DNA from: Marinobacter sp. SS13-12
Lineage (GTDB): Bacteria; Pseudomonadota; Gammaproteobacteria; Pseudomonadales; Oleiphilaceae
Direction of reading: 5' to 3'
DNA: 64,000 bases
Assembly: GCF_030227115.1 (NCBI RefSeq)
Contig: NZ_JASSUA010000001.1
Location: 1,426,001 to 1,490,000, forward strand
Shown: piece after piece, positions 37,158 through 46,784 of the stretch
Layout: each line of letters opens with the position of its first letter
How positions within the stretch are numbered: the first letter of the stretch is position 1
Translations under genes and position numbers: made by a program
Notes under the pieces: generated by a model
What the model saw: the letters and a program-made list of their open reading frames with translations, nothing else
Told to the model about the DNA's origin: nothing
Database searches by the model: none

Positions 37158-38513
37158 ATGAGCAGGGAGCAGGATAGAACCACTCGCTACCAGGAAGGCA
37201 GTCTCACCCTGCCGGGAACTGTCATGCTGGGTACCGGCGTGATGATTGGCGCCGGAATCTTTGCGCTGACCGGGCAGATGGCGCAGATGACCGGCGTTCT
37301 TTTCCCGCTGGCCTTTCTGGCCGCCGCCGTGATTGTCAGCTTTAGCGCTTACTCCTACATCAAGATCTCCAATGCCTGGCCCTCCGCAGGTGGCATCGGC
37401 ATGTACCTGTACAAAGCCTATGGAAACCGGTTGCCAACGGCGTTCAATGCCTTGTTGATGTACTTTTCCATGGTGATCGCCCAGAGTTTTCTGGCCCGCA
37501 CCTTCGGCTCTTACACCATGCAGCTTTTCGGCGGTGATGAAAGCGGCCGGATGGTGCCCATTCTCGGGGTGTCGCTGATTCTGGCGGCTTTTCTGATCAA
37601 CCTGCTGGGCAACCGGATGATTCAGGGTACGGCCTCCTTGATCGGCGTTCTGAAGATCGGCGGCATACTGATTTTCGGGGTGGTGGGGGTCTGGATCGCC
37701 GACAGCCTTTCTGTTGACTTCTCGAGCCCTGGAGAAGCCGGAACAATGGGCAATTTCCTGGGCGCAACCGCGCTTGGCATTCTGGCCTTCAAGGGCTTCA
37801 CCACCATTACCAACAGCGGCTCCGAAGTAATAGACCCCAAGCGGAACGTAGGGCGGGCGATCATTATTTCCATCGCGGCCTGCGTGGTGATCTATACGTT
37901 GGTCGGTTTTGCCGTTGCCAGCAACCTGTCCCTGGCTGAGATTGTCGAGACACAGGATTACTCCCTTGCCGCTGCCGCACGCCCGGCACTTGGGGAATAC
38001 GCTGTGTGGTTCACGGTTGCCATTGCCATGATGGCTACTGCCGGAGGCATTCTGGCCAGCATTTTTGCGGTGTCCCGTATGCTGGCGATGCTGACGGAAA
38101 TGAAACTGGTCCCCCACCGGCACTTCGGCATGCCCGGTAGCATCCAGAAGCACACACTGGTCTACACTGTAGTTCTGGGGCTGATCCTGACCGCATTCTT
38201 TGACCTCTCCCGCATAGCGGCGCTGGGCATTGTGTTTTACCTGATTATGGACATTGCCATCCACTGGGGCGTGCTTCGCTATTTGCGCGAAGATGTACAG
38301 GCCAAAGCGTGGGTGCCAGCTATGGCCATTCTGCTGGATTTGCTCGTCCTTGGCGGCTTTGTCTGGGTCAAGCTGAACACTGATCCGTTTGTCATCGGCG
38401 TAGCGGTCGTAGCGATGATTGTTATCGCGGTCGCAGAGCAGATTTTTCTGAAAAAATTCCAGGAAGCGGGGCACTCAGTACATGACGAATCTCATGCTCA
38501 TGATCACCATTAA
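37158..38513 (+). CDS. APC-superfamily permease with His-rich tail
   Basis: A 451-residue, twelve-helix amino acid/polyamine/organocation permease: LGTGVMIGAGIFALTG in helix 1 and FKGFTTITNSGSEVIDPKRNV after helix 6 are family signatures. The extreme C-terminus is HDESHAHDHH, an unusual potential metal site for this family. AGGAGG lies 4 bases before the ATG. It lies in the middle of copper genes and may transport a metal-binding amino acid or a metal complex; substrate unknown. Confidence 0.82.
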   Translation: MSREQDRTTRYQEGSLTLPGTVMLGTGVMIGAGIFALTGQMAQMTGVLFPLAFLAAAVIVSFSAYSYIKISNAWPSAGGIGMYLYKAYGNRLPTAFNALLMYFSMVIAQSFLARTFGSYTMQLFGGDESGRMVPILGVSLILAAFLINLLGNRMIQGTASLIGVLKIGGILIFGVVGVWIADSLSVDFSSPGEAGTMGNFLGATALGILAFKGFTTITNSGSEVIDPKRNVGRAIIISIAACVVIYTLVGFAVASNLSLAEIVETQDYSLAAAARPALGEYAVWFTVAIAMMATAGGILASIFAVSRMLAMLTEMKLVPHRHFGMPGSIQKHTLVYTVVLGLILTAFFDLSRIAALGIVFYLIMDIAIHWGVLRYLREDVQAKAWVPAMAILLDLLVLGGFVWVKLNTDPFVIGVAVVAMIVIAVAEQIFLKKFQEAGHSVHDESHAHDHH

Positions 38514-38540
38514 TCAGCATTCGACTTGGAGAGCATTACC

Positions 38541-38762
38541 ATGATGGGAGATAACATGTTTGGCAACACCATGTGGGCGGGGCACTGGCTGTGGATGCTG
38601 GTGATTGCCATTGTGGTGGTGATTCCGGCCTGGCGTATTTGCCAGCGTACGGGCTACCCGGGCTGGCTGGGACTCCTGATCCTGATACCGATGGTGAATC
38701 TGATTCTGCTGTACGTCATTGCGTTCGGAGAATGGCCAGCCAACCGGGACAGAGAGGGATAA
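38541..38762 (+). CDS. Small two-helix membrane protein
   Basis: A 73-residue protein starting MMGDNMFGN, with two hydrophobic segments (about 17-35 and 46-63) separated by the short loop RICQRTGYPGW. A GGAGAG lies 7 bases before the ATG. It is five bases before the P-type ATPase gene, so probably co-translated. It is similar in type to small membrane proteins found beside copper ATPases, but no specific function is known to me. Confidence 0.7.
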   Translation: MMGDNMFGNTMWAGHWLWMLVIAIVVVIPAWRICQRTGYPGWLGLLILIPMVNLILLYVIAFGEWPANRDREG

Positions 38763-38767
38763 GTCAG

Positions 38768-41044
38768 ATGGACACCAAGGCTTCGCCATGGCAGAAGGAA
38801 TTTGAATTGATCGTACCCGGCATGGGTTCTGACCATTGCGCGGGCATTATCAGCAAGACGATTCGTCGTCTGGACGGTATTGAAGAGTTATCCACCAATA
38901 TAGCCAAGCACCGGGTCAGTGTCCGGGTTCAGGCTGACGGACCTGACGCGGAAGCCCTGAAAGCTGCTGTAGAAGGGGCAGGCTACGATGTGGCCGCAGT
39001 CACTGGTGGTGAGGACGCTGACCGGGAGGATGACACTGCCATTGATGAGGCCTACCTCAAGCTTGCATTGCGCAGGCTCTGGATTGCGGCACTGCCTACC
39101 ACGCTGATCATGGTGCTGATGGTGCCCCACATGTTCTGGCAGCCGGTGCCTGGGTATCTGGCAATCGTTGCCCTGCTGGCATTCCCGGTGGTGTTTCTTT
39201 TCGGCGGTGCAGCCACTCACAAGGCTTCATGGCGCTCCCTGAAAAACGGCACCTTCAACATGGATGTGCTGATTTCCATGGGCAGCCTGCCGCCCTATGT
39301 GATTGGTCTGGTTGGCTTTGTCTATCCGATGACCTCATTCATCGAAATGGCCGCCACCATTATGACGTTTCATCTGGTTGGCCGTTATCTGGAGGCGAAA
39401 GCCAAGGGCAAGGCATCAGAGGCGATCCGGAGGTTGCTCACCCTGGGAGCCAAGACCGCCCGTGTGGAACGGGATGGGGAGGAAGTCGAAATACCCGTCA
39501 AAGAGCTGGCGCCCGGCGACATCATGGTTGTTCGGCCTGGCGACAAGGTTCCGACCGACGGTGAGGTAGTGGATGGTGAGAGCCATCTGGATGAATCCAT
39601 TGCCACTGGCGAGTCGGTCCCGGTTTATAAAAGCGCGGGGGATACCGTTATCGGCGCTACCATGAACAAGGAAGGCCGCCTGAGGGTCAAGGCTACCCGG
39701 GTGGGCGGTGACACCTTCCTGGCCCAGGTGGTGAAGCTGATTGACGAGGCCCAGGGGTCCAGGGTGCCCATTCAGGAATTTGCGGACCGCATGACCGGTC
39801 GCTTCGTGCCGCTGGTTCTGATTATCGCGTTGGGCAGTCTTGTTGCCTGGCTGTTGGCAGCGGATACGCTCCGGCCAATCCTTGAGTGGGGCGCCGGCTT
39901 CCTGCCGTGGGTAGACCCAACTGCGGCTACACCGGTGCTGGCTATACTGGCGGCTATAGCGGTGCTGGTGATTGCCTGCCCCTGCGCACTGGGGCTGGCA
40001 ACGCCGACGGCGCTGATGGTCGGTTCGGGCGTTGGTGCCGAGCGGGGCATCCTGATCCGCTCTGGAGAGGCCATCCAGACCTTCAAGGACGTCAAGGTTA
40101 TGGTCCTCGACAAAACGGGCACCATCACCCGGGGGGAGCCGAAGCTGACTGATGTCGTAGCAGCCGAGGGTGTTTCGGAGACGGAACTGTTGGAGCTTGC
40201 CACCACGGTGGAAAATGCGTCTGAGCATCCCATCGCCCGGGCCATTGTGGACGGCGCCCGGGAACGAGGAATCAAGCCCGGGAACGTGGTTGATTTCCGC
40301 TCCACCGGTGCCCGGGGTGTATCTGGTACGGTCGGTGAGAAAATCGTGCTGATTGGCAATCGCCTCCTGCTGGAAGAGCATGGCGTTAATGGGCTGGAAG
40401 CCCTGGATAAGAGCCTTTCCGACCTTGAGGAACAGGGCAGAACTGCCGTCATCGTTGCCCGTGACGGTCAGGCCTGTGGCATTGTCGCGGTTGCCGACAC
40501 GCTCAAGGACGAATCGGTGGCGGCCATTCGTGCCATGCACGAGCAGGGGCTGCACGTAGTGATGATTACCGGTGACAACGAGCGCGCGGCCAAGGCGGTT
40601 GCCCGCGAAGTAGGCATCGACGAGGTGCGTGCCGGGGTGTTGCCGGAGGGCAAGGTGGACGCCATTCGGGAACTACAGAAAAAGTACGGCAACCATGTCG
40701 CTATGGTAGGTGACGGTATCAACGACGCCCCGGCCCTGAAACAGGCCAACGTGGGTATTGCAATAGGCGCTGGCGCGGATGTGGCTATCGAAGCTGCCGA
40801 CGTTACCCTGGTACGAGGCGAACTGTCCGGCGTTGTGGATGCCATGGTGTTGTCTCGCGCGACGTTCAGAAAGATCGTTGAGAACCTGCTGTGGGCCAGT
40901 GGCTACAATGCTGCAGCGATTCCGATAGCGGCTATGGGGCTTCTGCACCCGATGATTGGTGTGGTGGCAATGACCGCCAGCTCACTCTCGGTCATTGGTA
41001 ATTCGATGCTGCTACGGCGGCGTTACGACAGAGAGCGGCGATAA
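38768..41044 (+). CDS. Copper-translocating P1B-type ATPase
   Basis: A 758-residue metal ATPase. Order: an N-terminal HMA-like domain (about 10-75), eight helices, the CPC metal site (Cys404-Pro-Cys406) of Cu(I)/Ag(I) pumps, phosphorylation motif DKTGT (Asp448), HP motif (SEHPIARAI) and GDGINDAPAL. The HMA loop reads GMGSDHC where GMxCxxC is expected, so only the second Cys is present. The ATG at 38768 has a GAGGG about 9 bases upstream. Predicted to export Cu(I) from cytoplasm to periplasm, where CopA would oxidise it. Confidence 0.93.
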   Translation: MDTKASPWQKEFELIVPGMGSDHCAGIISKTIRRLDGIEELSTNIAKHRVSVRVQADGPDAEALKAAVEGAGYDVAAVTGGEDADREDDTAIDEAYLKLALRRLWIAALPTTLIMVLMVPHMFWQPVPGYLAIVALLAFPVVFLFGGAATHKASWRSLKNGTFNMDVLISMGSLPPYVIGLVGFVYPMTSFIEMAATIMTFHLVGRYLEAKAKGKASEAIRRLLTLGAKTARVERDGEEVEIPVKELAPGDIMVVRPGDKVPTDGEVVDGESHLDESIATGESVPVYKSAGDTVIGATMNKEGRLRVKATRVGGDTFLAQVVKLIDEAQGSRVPIQEFADRMTGRFVPLVLIIALGSLVAWLLAADTLRPILEWGAGFLPWVDPTAATPVLAILAAIAVLVIACPCALGLATPTALMVGSGVGAERGILIRSGEAIQTFKDVKVMVLDKTGTITRGEPKLTDVVAAEGVSETELLELATTVENASEHPIARAIVDGARERGIKPGNVVDFRSTGARGVSGTVGEKIVLIGNRLLLEEHGVNGLEALDKSLSDLEEQGRTAVIVARDGQACGIVAVADTLKDESVAAIRAMHEQGLHVVMITGDNERAAKAVAREVGIDEVRAGVLPEGKVDAIRELQKKYGNHVAMVGDGINDAPALKQANVGIAIGAGADVAIEAADVTLVRGELSGVVDAMVLSRATFRKIVENLLWASGYNAAAIPIAAMGLLHPMIGVVAMTASSLSVIGNSMLLRRRYDRERR

Positions 41045-41075
41045 GCTCTGAACTTATGAACCATTGGAGGTAATC

Positions 41076-41462
41076 ATGTCATACACGATCAATCGAATTA
41101 TCACGGATGAGGGTTTCGAGGCCGTGGACAAAAGAGCACGCCAGGCACTTGCCGATCACGGCTTCGGGGTGCTGACGGAAATTGACGTCAAGGCCACCAT
41201 GAAGAAAAAGCTGGATAAGGAAATGCCGGCATATCTCATCCTGGGAGCCTGTAACCCTGCTATGGCCTGGGAAGCTATCGGTATCGAACCTCGTGTGGGC
41301 GCCATGCTGCCTTGCAACGTCATTCTTCGTGAGGTGTCGGAGGGTGTAGAGGTCAGCGCGGTAGACCCTGTGGTTTCCATGGCCGCCATTGATAATGACG
41401 AGCTCAAGCAGGTTGCCGGGAAAGTCAGAGATATGCTTTCTGAGGTTGTTCAGGCGATCTGA
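41076..41462 (+). CDS. DUF302 family protein
   Basis: A 128-residue soluble protein of the DUF302 family: FGVLTEIDVKATMKKKL, YLILGACNPAMAWEAI and the LPCNVILRE strand are family hallmarks. Members often neighbour metal or thiosulfate genes and may bind a ligand at the conserved Cys residues (GACNP and LPCNV here). GGAGG lies 5 bases before the ATG. It follows the ATPase by 31 bases in the same direction. Confidence 0.85.
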   Translation: MSYTINRIITDEGFEAVDKRARQALADHGFGVLTEIDVKATMKKKLDKEMPAYLILGACNPAMAWEAIGIEPRVGAMLPCNVILREVSEGVEVSAVDPVVSMAAIDNDELKQVAGKVRDMLSEVVQAI

Positions 41463-41542
41463 TTAACTCAGGTCGGATGCCGGGGCACCAGGCGCAGAGT
41501 CAAAAAAAGGGCGAGAATCCGCTCTGCTGACAGGGAGGAAGT

Positions 41543-42859
41543 ATGAGGCTCAGAGGGTATCCGGGCGATGTCCTGATCCTGGGTGTATTTCTACTGCCAG
41601 TCATCGTAACCGCCCCGGGCCTGCCCTGGGGTAGTCAGGGCTGGCTGTATTCGGTGGCAGAAATGGTCGGGGTTCTGGCTCTGTCTGCGTTTCTGGTGGC
41701 AGGCATGTTGTCCGCCCGTATTCCCGGTACGGATCGGTGGTTTGGTGGGCTGGTGCGGGTCTGGACCATGCACCGCTGGCTGGGATTTTCGGCCTTTATG
41801 CTGGTGATGGTCCATGTGCTGTTGTTGGCGTTCGCCACCTTACCCTTCTCAATTAGCCGCAGTATAGAAACCCTTTTTCCGCCGCTAAGCCAATGGGAAG
41901 TGTGGGCCGGCTGGGCAGCCTTTGTCACCCTGCTGATTTTTATTGCGCCTACCCTCGGTTTTTTTGGCACCCTGCATTATCAGCACTGGAAGCGGTTGCA
42001 CCTGCTGTCCGTGCCAACGCTGGTTCTGGCGCTGATCCATACCCTGATGCTGGCGTCCGTGGCCTGGGTGTGGTGGCTGTTATCGGCGCTGGCATTGGCG
42101 GCCATTGCCTGGCGCAAGGTGTTATCGCCCCGCCTGGCCAGAAAGCCCTATGTGGTTGAAGAGGTTGATACCCTTGTCCGCGATGTGGTGGAACTGCGTT
42201 TGCGCCCACGAGGCAAAGGGATTCGCTGGCAGGCCGGCCAGTTTGTGTACCTGTCGCCGATGGACCGCTCGCTGGCGGCCGGGTATGGGGAAGAGCACCC
42301 CTACACCATTGCCTCTGCCTCGGGAGATGATGAACTGCGGATTGGTATCAAAGCGGTAGGGGATGCCACCCGGGCACTGGTGAACATCAAACCGGGCGCT
42401 GAAGTGCGCATTGAAGGGCCCTACGGAACGTTTTTTGAGACGACGGGCTTTGGAGTGCCGGGTTCCGGGTCACAGGAGCCGCAGCGAAAGCAGCTCTGGT
42501 TGGCAGGTGGCATTGGCATCACACCGTTTGTGTCTGGCGCCAGGGAGAAGATGACAAGTACGGATGCAGGTCGCGATGCCTGTCTGTTCTACCTGGCCAA
42601 CCGGCCCGAGCGGGCTTATTACCTGGATGAACTGGTCCGGATCGCCGAAGCCTGCGACACCTTTGCAGTCCACGCCCACTACATGAACGAGAACGGTGTC
42701 ATCACCCGGGATTACCTGGCACGACACTGCCCTGATTTCGCCGAGCGAGAGGTCTACCTGTGTGGGCCGCCCGGCATGATTGCCCATCTGAGAGCCCTGC
42801 TCAGGCACGAGGGTGTGCCTGCCAATCGCATTCACACGGAGGCTTTTGATTTCCTATGA
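41543..42859 (+). CDS. Ferric-reductase-like flavocytochrome
   Basis: A 438-residue membrane oxidoreductase. The N-terminal six helices (about 1-200) form a ferric-reductase-like haem domain with His residues in MHRWLGF, VHVLLLA, HYQHWKRLHLL and LIHTLML. The C-terminal half is a ferredoxin-reductase-type domain: FAD site EEHPYTIAS (about 250), NAD(P) site WLAGGIGITPF (about 326) and YLCGPPGM. It would pass electrons from NAD(P)H across the membrane, possibly to metal or to the following protein, whose start overlaps its stop. Confidence 0.85.
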   Translation: MRLRGYPGDVLILGVFLLPVIVTAPGLPWGSQGWLYSVAEMVGVLALSAFLVAGMLSARIPGTDRWFGGLVRVWTMHRWLGFSAFMLVMVHVLLLAFATLPFSISRSIETLFPPLSQWEVWAGWAAFVTLLIFIAPTLGFFGTLHYQHWKRLHLLSVPTLVLALIHTLMLASVAWVWWLLSALALAAIAWRKVLSPRLARKPYVVEEVDTLVRDVVELRLRPRGKGIRWQAGQFVYLSPMDRSLAAGYGEEHPYTIASASGDDELRIGIKAVGDATRALVNIKPGAEVRIEGPYGTFFETTGFGVPGSGSQEPQRKQLWLAGGIGITPFVSGAREKMTSTDAGRDACLFYLANRPERAYYLDELVRIAEACDTFAVHAHYMNENGVITRDYLARHCPDFAEREVYLCGPPGMIAHLRALLRHEGVPANRIHTEAFDFL

Positions 42860-43713
42860 ACAGTAACCGAATTGCTTATACCGGATTTGTTGCCTTTGTC
42901 AGTGTGGTGCTGACCCTGTTGGTGGTGAACATGGTGCAGAGCCGCACGGAATCACAACCTGCGGATGACGGTGTTAATGCCGATAGTGATACCAATGGTG
43001 ATGGCGAGACGGTTTATCGCCTTGATCAGGTGGCAGAACATAATAGCGCCAGCAGTTGCTGGAAAGTCATTGAGGGCGTTGTGTACGACCTTACCGAGTA
43101 TCTGCCCAACCACCCCACAGAGGAAGAAACCTTCACCCGCTGGTGTGGCAAAGAAGCGACCTCCGCCTGGCAGGACAAGGGCAATGGTCGTCCCCACAGC
43201 CCCCGTGCTGCTGCGCGCCTCGAGTCTTACCGGATTGGTGTCATTGAGGGCAGTGAATCTGCGTCAGCTTCGGTTGAGCCGGAGCCGGCTTCTGCCAGTG
43301 CAACCGCGGATACTGTTGATGGTCGTTCGGGGCAGATGATGCTGGCCCTGGCACCGGGCAACTATCTGGATGGCACCTACCGGGGCAACTTCATTGATCG
43401 TGGCCAGATTCAGGTCAGCCTGCAATTCCGGCTCGAGAATGGGCATATCGAGGCCATGTCTTACCGGCACCTGTTCTATGGTGACAAAAACTATCTGACC
43501 ATGGATGAAGGTGCAGAGCTCTACCCGGTACTACGCCAGTATCAGCAAATCACCGAGCGCCTGGAAGGTGCGCCGCTGACTGCAATCTTCCGGCTGTATC
43601 AGCCCGGAGAGGTGGTAGATGATATCGACGGATACTCCGGTGCTACGCTAAGGGGGGCAAAGGTGCTGAGCGCCTTTCGGGATGGCCTGAATCGGGGCGT
43701 CTACAGCTGGTAG
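42856..43713 (+). CDS. Membrane-anchored cytochrome b5 / FMN-binding protein
   Basis: A 285-residue protein with an N-terminal anchor helix (about 7-27). A cytochrome b5-like domain follows (about 50-130), with haem His candidates in NHPTEEETF (where HPGG is usual) and RPHSPRA. A C-terminal FMN-binding domain (about 165-283) has DGYSGATLRG, the Ser/Thr site for covalent FMN in NqrC/RnfG-type domains. The ATG overlaps the preceding gene as ATGA, so the two likely form one electron chain. It may hand electrons to a periplasmic acceptor or to the complex-I-like membrane complex encoded next; this is inference. Confidence 0.82.
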   Translation: MNSNRIAYTGFVAFVSVVLTLLVVNMVQSRTESQPADDGVNADSDTNGDGETVYRLDQVAEHNSASSCWKVIEGVVYDLTEYLPNHPTEEETFTRWCGKEATSAWQDKGNGRPHSPRAAARLESYRIGVIEGSESASASVEPEPASASATADTVDGRSGQMMLALAPGNYLDGTYRGNFIDRGQIQVSLQFRLENGHIEAMSYRHLFYGDKNYLTMDEGAELYPVLRQYQQITERLEGAPLTAIFRLYQPGEVVDDIDGYSGATLRGAKVLSAFRDGLNRGVYSW

Positions 43714-43801
43714 ATCGGCCGTGGGTGGGTTTACCAACGACTACGCTGGAAAGTGGGTCATTATCTAACGGACGCGCAGAAAACCAAGCTTGGGGGAAAC
43801 C

Positions 43802-44164
43802 ATGAGCGCTGGGCAACAATACCTTCTATTACTGGGCATGGCGCTTGGCGTCGTTTGTGTGGTTCTGAGCCTTTACGGGCTTGGCCGCGCGATAGGCCCG
43901 ACACGTCAGGAGCCGGGAAAAGATGTGCCGGCAAGTTCTGGAGTGCTGTCGCGGGATCCGGTTTGGGGGCGCTATCACGCGCGCTACTACGGATACGCGC
44001 TGCTGTTTCTGGCTTTCGATATGGAGATGGCGTTCATGTACCCATGGGCAGTGGTGTACAAGGAGGTTGGAATGGTTGCCTTGCTTGATATGGGCGTGTT
44101 TCTTGCCATTCTCTTTCTTGGCCTGCTCTACGGATGGAGTCAGGGGGCTTTCAGGCGGCAATGA
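43802..44164 (+). CDS. nuoA: Complex-I-like subunit A (NuoA type)
   Basis: A 120-residue three-helix protein. The conserved NuoA loop is present as [25 protein letters not shown], close to the usual FDxExxFLYPWA, so the acidic residues are kept. GGGGG lies 5 bases before the ATG at 43802. The next gene starts within its stop (ATGA). It heads an eight-gene set with no genes for the NADH-oxidising subunits E, F and G or for NuoI. In strict complex I this subunit packs beside NuoH. Confidence 0.85.
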   Translation: MSAGQQYLLLLGMALGVVCVVLSLYGLGRAIGPTRQEPGKDVPASSGVLSRDPVWGRYHARYYGYALLFLAFDMEMAFMYPWAVVYKEVGMVALLDMGVFLAILFLGLLYGWSQGAFRRQ

Positions 44165-45891
44165 GTTCTTATCCAGCAATAAACGCAACAGGCGCACGGC
44201 AGAAACGGTCCTCAATGCTGCAGAGGCTGGTTTCCCGGGCGCTGGCGCGCAATCTGAGCTGTCTGATTGTTCCGGGCCCGGAAGTTGCCTTGGCGCATGG
44301 TCTGGACGTAACCGCTGCAGGCTTGCGTATCAGCACTACGCCTCGCGATGCCGCCGTGCTCCTGATCGTCGGAGAGCTTTCGGAAAAAATGGGCGATGCC
44401 GTGACAGTGCTCTACGCGCAGATGCCCCGGCCGCGCGCTATTCTCATGGTAGGCGGGCAGGCACCGTCAACTTTACCTGGCGCCGACATTTCTGCAGGTC
44501 TCTCGCAAGAGGAACTGAACGAAGCCGTAGTTCGACTACAACGTGCATTCGCCGATAGTGCCTTTGCAGCCTCGCCGGAGGACTTCGACGCCGATGTCCT
44601 GCACGCCAGGATCGAGTATGTCTGCCCCATGCACCCGGAGGTCGTTGAAGACGAGCCGGGCAGCTGCCCCAAATGCGGCATGGACCTGGTAGCCCGCGAA
44701 GCCGGGGAATCGACGCCCGACCATGATCATGAACACCATCATGACGAACACCAGCATGATCACGAACACCAGCACCATGGCCACGAGCACGAGCACGAGC
44801 ACTGCCATGATCACGAGCACCAGGGTCATCATGATCACGGTGAACATGACCACGGTGGACATGATCATGAAGGGCACGATCACGGCGGTCACGATCATGG
44901 TGCCTCGGGATTTATGTCGATGATTGAAGTTACCAAAGACCTGCCACGCAGCGCCGACGGCCTGCAGATGGACTGGCTTGAAGTGCCATTCGGTCCGGTC
45001 TTTCCTGGCTTGCCCGGTGGTCTGAAGTTGACGCTGACGCTCGACGGTGACGGCGTGACCGAAGGGCAGGCGACCTCCCTGGTGGGTATGACCACTGAGG
45101 CCGAAGAGGGTGAAGGGAATGAAGAAAGCGAAGAAAGCGAACAGATAAATGCCGGGACCTTTATCGAGCATCTGGCCTCGGCAATGCCGCTGGCACCGGT
45201 GAGCTACCGACTGTTGGCCTGTCTGGCAATCGAGAGAGCGGCCGGTCTGAATGACGATCAGGCGACCACTCAGGCCCGCAATGGCGCCCTTGAGCGTGAG
45301 CGCATCGCCAGTCACCTGGGCTGGCTGGCACAAGTGGGGCGCCAGCTCGGATTCGCCTGGCTGACGCGGCGGGCTTCGACTCTGCAACTCAAAGTCAGAG
45401 ACGCTGACCGGGACAAGCTTGCTGAGCTGGAGCCAGCGCTGCGCACATTGGGTACCCATCTTGAGCGAACGCCTTTGCTCAAGTCGCGGCTTAAGGGTAT
45501 CGGCCTACTACCACCGCAATCTTCTGCTCTGCGCGGCCCGGTAGCGCGTGCGGCGCATGAAGGCGGAGATGCCTGGGCACGTCTGTGGCAACGTCTGGCC
45601 GAAATTTCGGCCAGCCTCGAATTTATCAGGTCGAGCGGCGAGCCCGAGCTGGCATCCCTGCGCAACATTGGCGATGTTTCAGGAGCCGGTGAGGCAACCG
45701 TTGACACCCCGCGCGGCGAGGCCCGGTTAAGTCTGAAACTGGAGCGTGGAAAGGTGAAGTCATACGAGCTGGATACTGCCTGTAGTCACCATATCGATCT
45801 GGTCCCGAAGCTTGTTGAGGGCCAGGAGCTGGGCGACGCGCTGCTGGCAGTCGGATCGCTGGATCTTTCGCCCTGGGAGGTAATCTCGTGA
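44161..45891 (+). CDS. NuoB-like / metal-binding / His-rich / NuoD-like fusion
   Basis: A 576-residue protein with four parts. First, about 20-140 resembles NuoB ([35 protein letters not shown]), but the Cys ligands of cluster N2 are missing apart from one Cys. Second, 153-180 is a heavy-metal-binding domain, YVCPMHP then [10 protein letters not shown]. Third, about 187-245 is a His-rich tract with about 29 His residues. Fourth, about 250-576 resembles NuoD ([43 protein letters not shown]). It replaces the catalytic NuoB-C-D arm. Translation couples to nuoA and nuoH. Quinone reduction is doubtful; metal binding is very likely. Confidence 0.8.
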   Translation: MSSYPAINATGARQKRSSMLQRLVSRALARNLSCLIVPGPEVALAHGLDVTAAGLRISTTPRDAAVLLIVGELSEKMGDAVTVLYAQMPRPRAILMVGGQAPSTLPGADISAGLSQEELNEAVVRLQRAFADSAFAASPEDFDADVLHARIEYVCPMHPEVVEDEPGSCPKCGMDLVAREAGESTPDHDHEHHHDEHQHDHEHQHHGHEHEHEHCHDHEHQGHHDHGEHDHGGHDHEGHDHGGHDHGASGFMSMIEVTKDLPRSADGLQMDWLEVPFGPVFPGLPGGLKLTLTLDGDGVTEGQATSLVGMTTEAEEGEGNEESEESEQINAGTFIEHLASAMPLAPVSYRLLACLAIERAAGLNDDQATTQARNGALERERIASHLGWLAQVGRQLGFAWLTRRASTLQLKVRDADRDKLAELEPALRTLGTHLERTPLLKSRLKGIGLLPPQSSALRGPVARAAHEGGDAWARLWQRLAEISASLEFIRSSGEPELASLRNIGDVSGAGEATVDTPRGEARLSLKLERGKVKSYELDTACSHHIDLVPKLVEGQELGDALLAVGSLDLSPWEVIS

Positions 45892-46784
45892 CCGTCGCTA
45901 TCGTTTTATTGGCATTGTTTGGCAGCGCCTGGCTGCTGGCCGTCATCGAGGGCTGGATCACGACTGGCCGCCTGAGTCCGGCCGCGCCACTTTACAGCGG
46001 CCTGGCTCACCTCGGTCGTGAATCCATTGTACCGCGCTCGCCAGACAGGGTCTTTTTCGAGGCGGCGCCGGTGCTGCTAATGGTTGTGGCGGTCCTTGGT
46101 ATGGCGGTCCTGCCGCTGGCGCCGGATCTGGTCATCGCGGACCTCGGCACCGGCGGGCTCTTCATCAATGCGGCCCTGGCCTATGTGCTGGTCGCGGTGA
46201 TCATGGCGGGCTGGGGGCCGGATGGCGCCTACGCGATGATCGGCGGCTGGCGCTTTCTGGGCCAGCTTATTGCCTATTCCATGCTTATTGTCATGCCGAT
46301 CACGGCCGTGGCCATGCGCGCCGAGTCTCTGGTGAACACTGCGATCGTTGGTTCCCAGGAGAGCCTGTGGAACATTGTCTACCAGCCCCTGGGCTTCGTG
46401 CTGTTCTTCATTGCGGCCATGGCGCTGTCGTTCCGCGCGCCATTCGATCTGCCCACCGCGGAGGGGGAGCTTGGCGGCGGTGTGGATGCCGAGTACACCG
46501 GCGTTCGCCTGGCAGTGTTGCGCCTGGCTCGCCTGACGCTGGTGGTTACCCTGGCTTCGACAACCACGGTGTTCTACCTCGGTGGCTGGTACGGCCCGCT
46601 GCTGCCGCCCTGGGTCTGGAGCCTGGTCAAGACCCTGGCCGTGGCCGTGTCGATGATGCTGGCCGGCCGCTACCTGCCACGCATTCGCGAGGCGGATCTG
46701 ATGCGGTGGTGCTGGGTTCTCGGGATTCCCCTGGCGCTGGTTAATATCATTATTGTCGGTTTACTGATCCTGGTGGTTCCCTGA
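45888..46784 (+). CDS. nuoH: Complex-I-like subunit H (NuoH type)
   Basis: A 298-residue eight-helix protein. The family block [24 protein letters not shown] (about 185-208) is clear. The usual N-terminal quinone-loop GPNRVG is absent and replaced by [14 protein letters not shown], so quinone-site chemistry is probably changed, in line with the lost N2 ligands in the preceding fusion. Start is GTG, overlapping the preceding TGA (GTGA) with GGGAGG 7 bases upstream. Confidence 0.85.
   Translation: MTVAIVLLALFGSAWLLAVIEGWITTGRLSPAAPLYSGLAHLGRESIVPRSPDRVFFEAAPVLLMVVAVLGMAVLPLAPDLVIADLGTGGLFINAALAYVLVAVIMAGWGPDGAYAMIGGWRFLGQLIAYSMLIVMPITAVAMRAESLVNTAIVGSQESLWNIVYQPLGFVLFFIAAMALSFRAPFDLPTAEGELGGGVDAEYTGVRLAVLRLARLTLVVTLASTTTVFYLGGWYGPLLPPWVWSLVKTLAVAVSMMLAGRYLPRIREADLMRWCWVLGIPLALVNIIIVGLLILVVP

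Noticed and set aside
37101..38474. A 457-codon open frame antisense to the APC permease
   Set aside because: No signal peptide, helix or motif. The opposite strand encodes a clear twelve-helix permease with a good ribosome site.
44720..44895. Repetitive CAC/GAC-rich DNA as a microsatellite or tandem repeat array
   Set aside because: It is in frame within the fusion gene and codes for its His/Asp/Glu-rich tract; the repeat arises from the amino acid composition with mixed codons.
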